From the NCBI GenBank assembly GCA_017302935.1, contig JAFLBT010000009.1, positions 1 through 39,435 of the forward strand: a stretch of DNA of 39,435 bases, in the 5' to 3' direction. Below are positions 29,391-37,203 of the stretch, in pieces (position 1 is the stretch's first letter; each line of letters starts with the position of its first letter). This DNA comes from Flavobacteriales bacterium (lineage in GTDB: Bacteria; Bacteroidota; Bacteroidia; Flavobacteriales; Flavobacteriaceae). The position numbers and the translations under genes were made by a program. The notes beneath the pieces are model-generated. The model made no database searches, was not told where the DNA came from, and saw only the letters and a list, made by a program, of their open reading frames with translations.

Positions 29391-31238
29391 TTATTCTACT
29401 GTAACCGATTTGGCTAAATTTCGAGGTTGATCAACATTACATCCTCTCATTACCGCAATGTGATAGGATAACAATTGCAGCGGAATGGTAGTTAATAAAG
29501 GCGATAATGCATCAGAAGTTTCAGGAATTTCAATCACGTGATCTGCTAAATCTCTTACTTGTGTATCACCTTTTGTTACAACTGCGATGATTTTTCCGCT
29601 TCTTGATTTAATTTCTTGAATATTACTTACTACTTTATCGTAATGACCCATTTTTGGTGCGATAACCACAACCGGCATGGATTCATCTATTAACGCAATT
29701 GGCCCGTGTTTCATTTCAGCAGCAGGATATCCTTCTGCATGGATATACGAAATCTCTTTAAGTTTTAAAGCTCCTTCAAGTGCAACCGGGAAGTTATAAC
29801 CTCTACCTAAATATAAACAATTTGGTGAATCTTTATAAATACTTGCAATCTTTTTTGCTATTTCATTGGTTTCTAACGCTTCTTCAACTTTTTCAGGAAT
29901 CATTTCCAATTCTAATAAATAACGATGGAAATCTGAATTAGACATGGTTCCTTTTGCTTTAGCTAAACGCAATGCGATTAAAGTTAAAACCGTTATTTGA
30001 GTTGTAAACGCTTTTGTTGAAGCTACCCCAATTTCAGGACCTGCGTGAGTATATGCTCCGGCATCCGTTTCTCTTGAAATAGAAGAACCCACCACATTAC
30101 ACACTCCAAACACAAACGCTCCGTTTTCTTTAGCTAATTTTATGGCTGCTAAAGTATCCGCTGTTTCACCTGATTGAGAAATAGCCACAACTACATCTTT
30201 TTTATTGATAATAGGATTACGGTATCTGAATTCAGAAGCGTATTCAACTTCTACCGGAATGCGAGCAAATTCTTCAAATATATATTCTGCTACTAAACCT
30301 GCGTGCCAAGAGGTTCCACAGGCAACAATGATAATTCTTTCTGCATTTAAGAATTTCTCTAAATTATCCTCTACTCCTGCCATTTGGATGATTCCTTTGT
30401 TAGCAAGTAATCTACCTCTATAAGTATCTTTAATTACATTTGGTTGCTCATAAATCTCTTTCATCATAAAGTGATCATAACCACCTTTTTCAATTTGCTC
30501 AAGATTCATTTTTAATTCTTGAACATACGGATCTACCAAAGAATCATCTTTAATTTTTCTAACTTTTATAGGCTTATGTAAACGTACGATAGCCATTTCT
30601 TCATCTTCTAAATAAATCGCATTAGAAGTATATTCAATGAATGGTGAAGCATCTGATGCGATAAAAAATTCACCATCACCAATACCGATTGCTAAAGGAC
30701 TTCCTAAACGAGCAACGATAATTTCATCCGGTTTATTTTTATCGAAAACTGCAATTGCGTATGCTCCAACCACTTGATTTAAGGCAATTTGAACAGCTTT
30801 CCCTAATTTAATATTTTCTTTTTTCTGAACGTCTTCAATTAAATTAATCAATACTTCAGTATCAGTATCGGAATGAAAAACATATCCGCGTTTGATTAAT
30901 TCCTTCTTTAAAGGTTCATAATTCTCAATGATTCCGTTATGAATAATGGCTAAATTACCGGAATTAGATATGTGAGGATGGGAATTCACATCATTTGGAA
31001 CACCATGTGTAGCCCAACGCGTATGTCCCATTCCAATAGAACCAAAGAAATTATTATCTTTTTGGGAAACCTCTTCCAGGTCTGTTACTTTTCCTTTTGT
31101 TTTAGAAACTTTTAGTTCCTTTCCGTCATGAAGCATGATTCCGGCACTATCATAGCCTCTATATTCTAATCGTTTAAGACCTTTAATTACAATTGAATAA
31201 GCGTCTCTTTTTCCGATATATCCAACAATTCCACACAT
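29391..31238 (-). CDS. glmS: Glutamine--fructose-6-phosphate aminotransferase (isomerizing)
   Basis: The cytoplasmic enzyme makes glucosamine-6-phosphate from fructose-6-phosphate and glutamine, the entry to UDP-GlcNAc, peptidoglycan and LPS. The 615-residue protein begins MCGIVGYIGKRDAY, with Cys2 as the glutaminase nucleophile. RLEYRGYDSAG, HTRWATHG and HNGIIENY are the usual glutaminase-domain motifs. Two SIS domains follow (GTSWHAGLVAEYIFEE ... SQSGETADTL; LYLGRGYNFPVALEGALKLK with EGYPAAEMKHGPIALI). The carboxy end DQPRNLAKSVTVE is the normal isomerase tail. It lies 11 bp after a DUF4270 lipoprotein gene in one operon with a glycogen-synthase-like gene. No glmS ribozyme or separate promoter is visible in the 11-bp gap. 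Confidence 0.98.
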   Translation of the reverse strand: MCGIVGYIGKRDAYSIVIKGLKRLEYRGYDSAGIMLHDGKELKVSKTKGKVTDLEEVSQKDNNFFGSIGMGHTRWATHGVPNDVNSHPHISNSGNLAIIHNGIIENYEPLKKELIKRGYVFHSDTDTEVLINLIEDVQKKENIKLGKAVQIALNQVVGAYAIAVFDKNKPDEIIVARLGSPLAIGIGDGEFFIASDASPFIEYTSNAIYLEDEEMAIVRLHKPIKVRKIKDDSLVDPYVQELKMNLEQIEKGGYDHFMMKEIYEQPNVIKDTYRGRLLANKGIIQMAGVEDNLEKFLNAERIIIVACGTSWHAGLVAEYIFEEFARIPVEVEYASEFRYRNPIINKKDVVVAISQSGETADTLAAIKLAKENGAFVFGVCNVVGSSISRETDAGAYTHAGPEIGVASTKAFTTQITVLTLIALRLAKAKGTMSNSDFHRYLLELEMIPEKVEEALETNEIAKKIASIYKDSPNCLYLGRGYNFPVALEGALKLKEISYIHAEGYPAAEMKHGPIALIDESMPVVVIAPKMGHYDKVVSNIQEIKSRSGKIIAVVTKGDTQVRDLADHVIEIPETSDALSPLLTTIPLQLLSYHIAVMRGCNVDQPRNLAKSVTVE

Positions 31239-31249
31239 AATTTATCTAT

Positions 31250-32884
31250 TTAGTCAGGTTTGGTGTAATAAATTTCTAATTTTAATCGTTTGTCCAAAGG
31301 TACAGAACTTTTGCTTCCATACAACACTGTTCCTAAAGGACTTAACACAGATGCTAATGGCACTTCTTTCAATCCTGAAGCAGAAGGATTTTTTAAACTA
31401 TAATTGGACACTACAGAAATTGCTTCTGTAACTACTAATCCTAATCGTACATTGGTTGAATCTTTTCTTAATAAATTTGAAATATGATTGGTCAATCTTA
31501 TTTTATAATACACTCCTTTATCATCTTCTTTTACAATGATTCCACTATGAATTCTTTTAGCAAATTTCACTTTTGAACTCGAAGTTTGATCTCGAACATA
31601 ATCTAAAATTGGTCGCTTATTGTTAATATCGTACAAATAAATACGCTGTGGCTCTTTATTTTCCCCCATTGCATCTCTATCAATTCTAAAAGTTAAATTT
31701 GCTTCATTAATTAGCCATCCTTTAGAACGATAATTTTCTAATTCAGCCGATTCCCCATCTTCGTCTCTACCAAACAAATCAATAATAGCCATTGAACCCG
31801 CACCACCATTAATAAACAAACGTTCATCACCTAGCGTTGGCGAAGCATTTTGCAAGGCGTTTTGGTATTCAGTCGTTCTATTTTGTGTTACTAAACTCGC
31901 AGAATATCCCCCAAGCGTTAAATCAAGAGTTTTGTTCGTTCTTATGACCGTAGAAGTATTTCCTGTAATCTTTTCAAAATCCTCTTTATATTTAATCGTA
32001 ATCTTTCCTCCTCTGAAATTAATCATTGCTAAACTACTTCCCGTTGGATCTTCAGCTGATGGCTCTACTTTAAAATATAAACCTCTAAAATAATCGTTAA
32101 AAACATTTGCATTACTTAATTTACCATCTAAGTAACCACCTATTATTTTCTTTTGAAAATATTCTTTATTCAAGGTAAAATACATTCCGGGAACCAATTT
32201 TTTTGTAGTTTCAGTTCCTTCATCATCGGTAGATGTTTCTGTAATTTGAGTATTATTGAAATAGAATGCATCGTTTTCATTTGTGGTAGTACTATTGTTT
32301 AATCGTTCTCCACCTGCAACAGAGGTCCCATCTGCAGCAGCACCTCTTTTGAAAATTTCAAAATCATTTCCTTGATTGGAATAGTATTTTTGAGCTTGTG
32401 TAAAATTGTTGGACGGATCTAAATCTCTCAAAAAATAACCATTTTCAAAAACACTCAGCTTTAATTTAGAAGTGCCATAAAGAGAATCTAAAGTATATTG
32501 TGTAACACCATCTGTTGTTGTTCCTGCAGTTGAAAAATAAGGAATATATAATACAACTTCAGTTATTTCAGGGTCTTCATTAATAATTTTGAACGAAGGA
32601 GTAGATGACGGCAAAACCAACTGCGTCACAAAATTAGCCGTTTGAGTTCCAAAAGTAGAATTTCGATAAATTCCTAATGGATTAATGGTTAAATTATCAG
32701 TTTGAACAATTGGTAAATCTTCATTATAAGCAACTACAGTAGCGTCTCTATCTGGAGTGCCAAAAACAAAATGATTATCATCGATGATATCCACTCCAAT
32801 AGTATTGAAATCTTTATCACAAGAAAACAAAGTAAACCCTAAAAAGGCCAATACAACCGGTAGAATTATTTTTTTTGTAAACAT
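31250..32884 (-). CDS. DUF4270-family lipoprotein
   Basis: The 544-residue protein has a lipoprotein signal (MFTKKIILPVVLAFLGFTLFSC, Cys22, then DKDFNTIG). The early part NTIGVDIIDDNHF and the beta-rich body match the DUF4270 family of Bacteroidota, which has no established function. No catalytic motif was seen. It is placed 15 bp after the glycogen-synthase-like gene and 11 bp before glmS, so the three are co-transcribed. The operon hints at a role in envelope or glycan building, but that is inference. The acidic residues after Cys are compatible with surface export, less clearly so than in the SGNH lipoprotein. Confidence 0.85.
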   Translation of the reverse strand: MFTKKIILPVVLAFLGFTLFSCDKDFNTIGVDIIDDNHFVFGTPDRDATVVAYNEDLPIVQTDNLTINPLGIYRNSTFGTQTANFVTQLVLPSSTPSFKIINEDPEITEVVLYIPYFSTAGTTTDGVTQYTLDSLYGTSKLKLSVFENGYFLRDLDPSNNFTQAQKYYSNQGNDFEIFKRGAAADGTSVAGGERLNNSTTTNENDAFYFNNTQITETSTDDEGTETTKKLVPGMYFTLNKEYFQKKIIGGYLDGKLSNANVFNDYFRGLYFKVEPSAEDPTGSSLAMINFRGGKITIKYKEDFEKITGNTSTVIRTNKTLDLTLGGYSASLVTQNRTTEYQNALQNASPTLGDERLFINGGAGSMAIIDLFGRDEDGESAELENYRSKGWLINEANLTFRIDRDAMGENKEPQRIYLYDINNKRPILDYVRDQTSSSKVKFAKRIHSGIIVKEDDKGVYYKIRLTNHISNLLRKDSTNVRLGLVVTEAISVVSNYSLKNPSASGLKEVPLASVLSPLGTVLYGSKSSVPLDKRLKLEIYYTKPD

Positions 32885-32899
32885 TGAATTAAAATAAAT

Positions 32900-33706
32900 T
32901 TATAAAACGCTATTTTTATAGAAATTAGTGTACTGCTCGGCAAAGCCTTCTTTCGGCACGAAAGGTAAAAAAGGTTTGTTGGAAGATTCTATAAATTTTG
33001 TTAAACTTGGAGACAAGTTTTCTGAAGCTATAATAACTGCATCTGAATGAATTACAGCCGTTTTGACAATATTTTCATAATTTGGCTGAGCCAACTCTGC
33101 CACAGCATCATGAGGAATTTCATCAAATTTTACTTTATTGATTAATTCCACGTCTAAATTACCTTCAAATGATTGAGCGTAAACTGAAGTAACCACTTTT
33201 GTGTTCGAAAAAAGTGCTTCATTTTTATAAAAATGTTTCATGTAAACCGGCAATAATGAAGCCATCCAACCATGAACATGAATAATATCCGGTACCCAAT
33301 TTAATTTTTTTACCGTTTCAACAACTCCTTTCGCAAAGAAAATCGCACGTTCATCATTGTCAGCATATAGCTTTCCGTCTTCGTCTGTAAAAGTTGCTTT
33401 GCGTTTAAAATATTCATCATTATCAATAAAATAAACCTGAATTCGCTCTTTTGGAATAGACGCTACTTTAATAATTAATGGCATATCTAAATCATTCACC
33501 ACCAAGTTCATTCCAGATAACCTGATCACTTCATGCAATTGATGTCTTCTTTCGTTGATGTTTCCGTATCTTGGCATGAAAATTCTTATTTGTCCGCCTT
33601 GATCGTTGATCATTTTTGGCACATCATAAGACATCATGGAAACTTCATTTTCAGCTAAATAAGGCACTACCTCAGATGATACATACAATATCCTCTTATC
33701 CTCCAT
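32900..33706 (-). CDS. Glycogen/starch synthase-like protein, amino-terminal GT-B domain only
   Basis: I place the start at 33706 (268 residues). The upstream in-frame ATG at 33739 sits one base after a -7 element, so it would lie at or before the transcript start. The sequence ILYVSSEVVPY ... IRIFMPRYG and DIIHVHGWMASLLPVYMK matches the amino-terminal (GT5) half of bacterial glycogen synthase. The carboxy-terminal nucleotide-sugar-binding half (another 200 residues) is absent. The KTGG loop that binds ADP-glucose is replaced by AENE (residues 18-21), and HDW is HGW. It is therefore unlikely to be a working synthase. Similar short proteins occur beside panC in Flavobacteria as far as I recall. 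It leads an operon with the DUF4270 lipoprotein and glmS, so a regulatory or glycan-related role is possible. Confidence 0.82.
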   Translation of the reverse strand: MEDKRILYVSSEVVPYLAENEVSMMSYDVPKMINDQGGQIRIFMPRYGNINERRHQLHEVIRLSGMNLVVNDLDMPLIIKVASIPKERIQVYFIDNDEYFKRKATFTDEDGKLYADNDERAIFFAKGVVETVKKLNWVPDIIHVHGWMASLLPVYMKHFYKNEALFSNTKVVTSVYAQSFEGNLDVELINKVKFDEIPHDAVAELAQPNYENIVKTAVIHSDAVIIASENLSPSLTKFIESSNKPFLPFVPKEGFAEQYTNFYKNSVL

Positions 33707-33740
33707 ATGTTTTTCTTTGTCGTTTAGATTTTTAAACATG

Positions 33741-33748
33741 CAAAATTA
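33741..33748 (-). promoter_or_regulatory. -7 element TAATTTTG of the glgA-like/DUF4270/glmS operon
   Basis: The minus strand reads TAATTTTG, an exact TAnnTTTG match. It is followed directly by the in-frame ATG at 33739, which argues that translation really starts at 33706, with about 30 nt of leader. No clear -33 TTG was seen. Confidence 0.5.
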
Positions 33749-33780
33749 CAAAAATTTATGCAGATATTTAAGTAAAATAG

Positions 33781-33788
33781 TAAGTTTG
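33781..33788 (+). promoter_or_regulatory. -7 element TAAGTTTG of panC-panD
   Basis: TAAGTTTG matches TAnnTTTG and lies 22 bp before the panC ATG. The -33 position shows no TTG. The divergent -7 element for the other operon is 33 bp away, so the two promoters overlap on the DNA. Confidence 0.5.
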
Positions 33789-33810
33789 CACCTCAACCAA
33801 TAAAATTTGT

Positions 33811-34659
33811 ATGCTCATATTCAATAAACAATCTGAACTCAAAGTGCATTTATTGCCTTTTTTGACTTCAAAAAACACAATTGGGTTTGTGCCTACAATG
33901 GGTGCTTTACATCAAGGACATTTGTCATTATTAGAAAAATCACTTTACGAAAACGAGCATACCGTGATTAGTATTTTTGTAAATCCGACCCAATTTAACA
34001 ACCCTGATGATTTAAAAAAATACCCCCGAACATTAGAACGTGATATAAAAAAAATTGCAGAACTCAGTAAAAATGTCATTGTTTTTGCTCCAAGTGTTGA
34101 AGATATTTATGAAGGAAATACCGTTTCTCAACACTTTAGTTATGATGGTTTAGAACATCAGATGGAAGGAAAACATCGTCCGGGACATTTTGATGGAGTG
34201 GGTACAATTGTAAAACGGTTATTTGAAATTGTTCAGCCTACAAATGCCTATTTTGGCGAAAAAGATTTTCAACAATTGCAAATCGTAAAGAAATTAGTTC
34301 AAAAATATCATATCCCTGTAAATATTACAGGTTGCCCAATTCATCGAGAACCTAACGGTTTAGCCATGAGTTCTCGAAATGAACGTTTGAGTGAAACTGA
34401 AAAAAAAGAAGCAGCTATCATTTATAAAACATTATTGGAGGCAAAAGCAAAATTTCATCAACATTCGATAAAAAAAATATCGGAATATGTTAAAAAAAAA
34501 TTTGAAAAGCACAACCTTTTTTCATTAGAATATTTTGAAATTGCTGATGAAAACACGCTAAAACCGAGCATTCGAAAATCAAAAGGCAAAAAATATCGAG
34601 CTTTTATTGCCGTTTTTGTTAACAACATTCGTTTAATTGATACTATTTCATTAAATTAA
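33811..34659 (+). CDS. panC: Pantothenate synthetase (pantoate--beta-alanine ligase)
   Basis: PanC joins pantoate and beta-alanine with ATP to form pantothenate, the precursor of coenzyme A. The 282-residue protein has the nucleotidyltransferase HxGH motif as HQGH at 34-37 within [17 protein letters not shown]. It also has FVNPTQFN, the pantoate site [26 protein letters not shown] and AMSSRN, the KMSKS-like loop. All key motifs are present and the length is normal. panD follows 13 bp downstream and supplies beta-alanine. Confidence 0.98.
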   Translation: MLIFNKQSELKVHLLPFLTSKNTIGFVPTMGALHQGHLSLLEKSLYENEHTVISIFVNPTQFNNPDDLKKYPRTLERDIKKIAELSKNVIVFAPSVEDIYEGNTVSQHFSYDGLEHQMEGKHRPGHFDGVGTIVKRLFEIVQPTNAYFGEKDFQQLQIVKKLVQKYHIPVNITGCPIHREPNGLAMSSRNERLSETEKKEAAIIYKTLLEAKAKFHQHSIKKISEYVKKKFEKHNLFSLEYFEIADENTLKPSIRKSKGKKYRAFIAVFVNNIRLIDTISLN

Positions 34660-34668
34660 TTACCTTTG
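34637..34668 (+). promoter_or_regulatory. Internal promoter giving a likely leaderless panD transcript
   Basis: TTG (34637-34639) is followed after 21 bp by TACCTTTG (34661-34668). The G of the -7 element is 4 bases from the panD ATG (34673), so transcription should start at or within one or two bases of the ATG. Confidence 0.55.
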
Positions 34669-34672
34669 CCCC

Positions 34673-35023
34673 ATGCAAATTCAAGTTGTTAAATCCAAGA
34701 TTCACCGCGTAAAGGTGACTGGAGCAGATTTAAATTACATCGGAAGTATTACCATTGATGAAGCCTTAATGGATGCTTCAAACTTAGTGGAAGGCGAAAA
34801 AGTTTCTATCGTAAACATCAACAATGGTGAACGTTTAGAAACCTACGTAATTAAAGGTAACCGCAATAGTGGCGAAATTACATTAAATGGTCCTGCTGCA
34901 CGAAAAGTACAAAAAGGTGATATCATCATCATTATTGCTTACGGAATTTTAGACATGGAAGAAGCAAAAACCTTCAAACCGGCATTGGTTTTTCCTAACG
35001 AAAATGATAATTCGCTCACCTAA
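34673..35023 (+). CDS. panD: Aspartate 1-decarboxylase (pyruvoyl-dependent)
   Basis: PanD makes beta-alanine from aspartate. The 116-residue proenzyme has the self-cleavage site YIGS-ITID with Gly24-Ser25; Ser25 becomes the pyruvoyl group. The early [16 protein letters not shown] and the later [10 protein letters not shown] match the family. The length is normal. It follows panC by 13 bp and may also have its own promoter. Confidence 0.98.
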   Translation: MQIQVVKSKIHRVKVTGADLNYIGSITIDEALMDASNLVEGEKVSIVNINNGERLETYVIKGNRNSGEITLNGPAARKVQKGDIIIIIAYGILDMEEAKTFKPALVFPNENDNSLT

Positions 35024-35029
35024 TTCCCA

Positions 35030-35992
35030 TTGAAACAAAAAATCGGAAAATGGCTGTCCATCCTCCTCCCTATTTTACTGGGATTGGCGTTGGTTATTTA
35101 TACTTATCAAAAATTCACCCCTGAACAACTGGAAGAAATCAAGCAACAATTTAAAAATGCTGATTATTTCTATATTTACATTTCACTTATAATAAGTGCA
35201 ATAGCATTATGGTCAAGAGGTTATCGATGGAAATATACCTTGGCTCATCTTGGCTATCATCCAAAAATTTCCACGAACGTAATGGCGGTTTGCATTGGTT
35301 ATTTTGTCAACATGTCTATTCCTCGTTCTGGAGAAGTTTCTCGTGCGTTACTGCTTAAAAAATACGAAGACGTTCCTTTTGATAAAGCCTTTGGCACCAT
35401 CATTGCCGAAAGAGTAGTGGATACTTTTTTCTTATTATCGTTTATTGCCTTAGCCTTTTTTCTGGAATTTGATGTATTGAAAACCTTTGTTTTAGATAAA
35501 ATTCCTTTTCAAAAATTAATGTTGCTTTTAGGTGTAGGAGCTTTCCTTTTTATTAGTGTAATCTTGTTGTTCCGTTATTCTAAACTTCGAATTATACTTT
35601 TGATTAAACAAAAAATTTCCGGTTTAGTAGAAGGTGTCACAAGCATTTGGCAAATGGAAAAAAAATGGGCTTTCCTATTTCATTCTCTACTCATTTGGGC
35701 GAGCTATTTTTTTATGTTCTACATTACTATTTTTGCTTTACCTGAAACCAGTAAATTGAGTTTAAGCACCGTTGTAATTTCCTTTATTGTTGGTGGACTT
35801 GCCATAACCTTAACCAATTCCGGTTTTGGAGCCTATCCGTTTTTGATGGCAGAAATTCTTTTACTTTACAACGTTCCTGAAACTGCCGGCACTGCATTTG
35901 GTTGGCTAGTTTGGACATCACAAACGCTAATGGTGGTTATTTTAGGCACACTTTCATTTTTATTGTTACCCGTTTTCAACAAAAACAAATAA
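35030..35992 (+). CDS. Flippase-like / lysylphosphatidylglycerol synthase TM-region family membrane protein
   Basis: This 320-residue integral membrane protein has about eight hydrophobic segments, beginning with WLSILLPILLGLALVIYTY and ending near LMVVILGTLSFLLLP. Family marks are SRGYRWKYTL, NMSIPRSGEVSRALLLKKYE, FGTIIAERVVDTFFLL and, late, LTNSGFGAYPFLMAEILLLY. Members of this family (UPF0104, AglD2/YbhN-type) are thought to move lipids or polyprenyl-linked compounds across the membrane; the exact substrate is unknown. The start is a TTG at 35030, only 6 bp after panD; the next in-frame Met is about 85 residues in and would remove the first two membrane segments. It is co-transcribed with panC-panD. 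Confidence 0.87.
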   Translation: MKQKIGKWLSILLPILLGLALVIYTYQKFTPEQLEEIKQQFKNADYFYIYISLIISAIALWSRGYRWKYTLAHLGYHPKISTNVMAVCIGYFVNMSIPRSGEVSRALLLKKYEDVPFDKAFGTIIAERVVDTFFLLSFIALAFFLEFDVLKTFVLDKIPFQKLMLLLGVGAFLFISVILLFRYSKLRIILLIKQKISGLVEGVTSIWQMEKKWAFLFHSLLIWASYFFMFYITIFALPETSKLSLSTVVISFIVGGLAITLTNSGFGAYPFLMAEILLLYNVPETAGTAFGWLVWTSQTLMVVILGTLSFLLLPVFNKNK

Positions 35993-36016
35993 TTTACTAT
36001 CTTGCTTTCGAAAAAT

Positions 36017-36035
36017 AATTAGTCTAAAACTAATT
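36017..36035. promoter_or_regulatory. Small inverted repeat AATTAGT-CTAAA-ACTAATT before the esterase-like gene
   Basis: Seven-base perfect arms with a 5-base loop lie 17 bp before the start. It could be a leader hairpin or a weak operator. It has no T-run, so it is not a convincing terminator for the upstream operon. Confidence 0.3.
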
Positions 36036-36051
36036 TCCAAAACTAACCAAA

Positions 36052-37200
36052 ATGAAAGCAATACAATTACTGATAGTATTATTATGCTCTTTTTCAATTT
36101 ACGCACAAAAAACAATTGATCAATTTTCTTCACGAAAACTGGGTGTTGACAGAGAAATATATGTGAGCCTGCCTCCTTCTTACGAAAAAGATACTAAAAG
36201 AAGTTATCCGCTATTATTGGTTTTAGATGCTGAATATTTATTTGACCCATTTTTAGGAGCTTTAAAATATGGAAATTATTGGGATGATTTACCGGAAGTG
36301 ATTGTAATTGGTGTATGTCAAAACAAAAATGAAGAACGATATGATGATTCACGAGTGGATGAGGAAACCGGATTACCGATTGAAACCGGTGCAAATTTCT
36401 ATGATTTTATCGGAACAGAATTAGTACCTTATCTTTTAAAAACCTATCGTATTGCCCCTTTTAAAATGATTGCCGGTCATGATACCACAGCCGGATTTTT
36501 AAATTTGTTTTTATATAAAGATACTCCCCTTTTTGATGCATACATTTCGTTGAGTCCGGAATTTGGTTTAGATATGGAAACCAGAATACCGGATCGTTTG
36601 GCTACTTTTCAAACTCCAATTTATTACTATCAATCCACTTCTAACGGCGATTTGAAAAAAATTCAAAAGAAAGTGAAAGAAATGGATGAAAAAATGAAAA
36701 CCGTTCAAAACGATAAAATCAATTATAAGTTTGATGAATTTATTGGAGCTTCGCACTATTCATTGGTTTTACATTCTATTCCGAATGCTTTATATCAATT
36801 TTTTGCGGTTTATCAGCCCATTACCACGAATGAATTCAACGAAAAAATTGTGAAATTAGAATACGGTTATGTCGAATACTTAAAAGAAAAATACAACACC
36901 TTAGAAAAAACGTTGAACATTAAAATGCCTATTCGGTTGAATGATTTTAAAGCAATAGAAGCGGCTATTGTTAAAAATAAAATATATAATGAATTTGACG
37001 AATTAGCCATTTTAGCTGAAAAACATTACGGAAAATCAATGTTAGCTGATTTTTATATGGCTCAGATGTATGAACGCAAAGAAGATTACAAAAGAGCTCA
37101 GAAAAAATACTTGAGTGCTTTTCAAAAAGAACCAATTGGTGAGCTAACCAAAGACATGATGTATGAAAAATCAGAAGAAATGAAAAAATTGATGAATTAA
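36052..37200 (+). CDS. Secreted alpha/beta-hydrolase (putative esterase family) with Asp in the nucleophile position
   Basis: The 382-residue protein has a signal peptide (MKAIQLLIVLLCSFSIYAQ). Its hydrolase domain (about 22-260) resembles the putative esterase (Fes/IroE-like) family: REIYVSLPPSYEK, YPLLLVLDAEYLF, PEVIVIGVCQN, FYDFIGTELVPYL. The nucleophile elbow, normally GHSxGG, reads IAGHDTTAGF; Asp144 (codon 36481-36483) replaces Ser. The late GASHYSLVLHSIP supplies the expected His. A helical tail (about 285-382) resembles a TPR-like end (SMLADFYMAQMYERKEDYKRA). An Asp nucleophile is used by dehalogenases and epoxide hydrolases, so activity is possible, but a non-catalytic role is equally likely. 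It ends 3 bp before radA and is probably co-transcribed with it. Confidence 0.83.
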   Translation: MKAIQLLIVLLCSFSIYAQKTIDQFSSRKLGVDREIYVSLPPSYEKDTKRSYPLLLVLDAEYLFDPFLGALKYGNYWDDLPEVIVIGVCQNKNEERYDDSRVDEETGLPIETGANFYDFIGTELVPYLLKTYRIAPFKMIAGHDTTAGFLNLFLYKDTPLFDAYISLSPEFGLDMETRIPDRLATFQTPIYYYQSTSNGDLKKIQKKVKEMDEKMKTVQNDKINYKFDEFIGASHYSLVLHSIPNALYQFFAVYQPITTNEFNEKIVKLEYGYVEYLKEKYNTLEKTLNIKMPIRLNDFKAIEAAIVKNKIYNEFDELAILAEKHYGKSMLADFYMAQMYERKEDYKRAQKKYLSAFQKEPIGELTKDMMYEKSEEMKKLMN

Positions 37201-37203
37201 TGT

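Noticed and set aside
31239..31249. glmS ribozyme or leader element before glmS
   Set aside because: Only 11 bp separate glmS from the upstream gene, leaving no room for it; such ribozymes are known mainly from Firmicutes.
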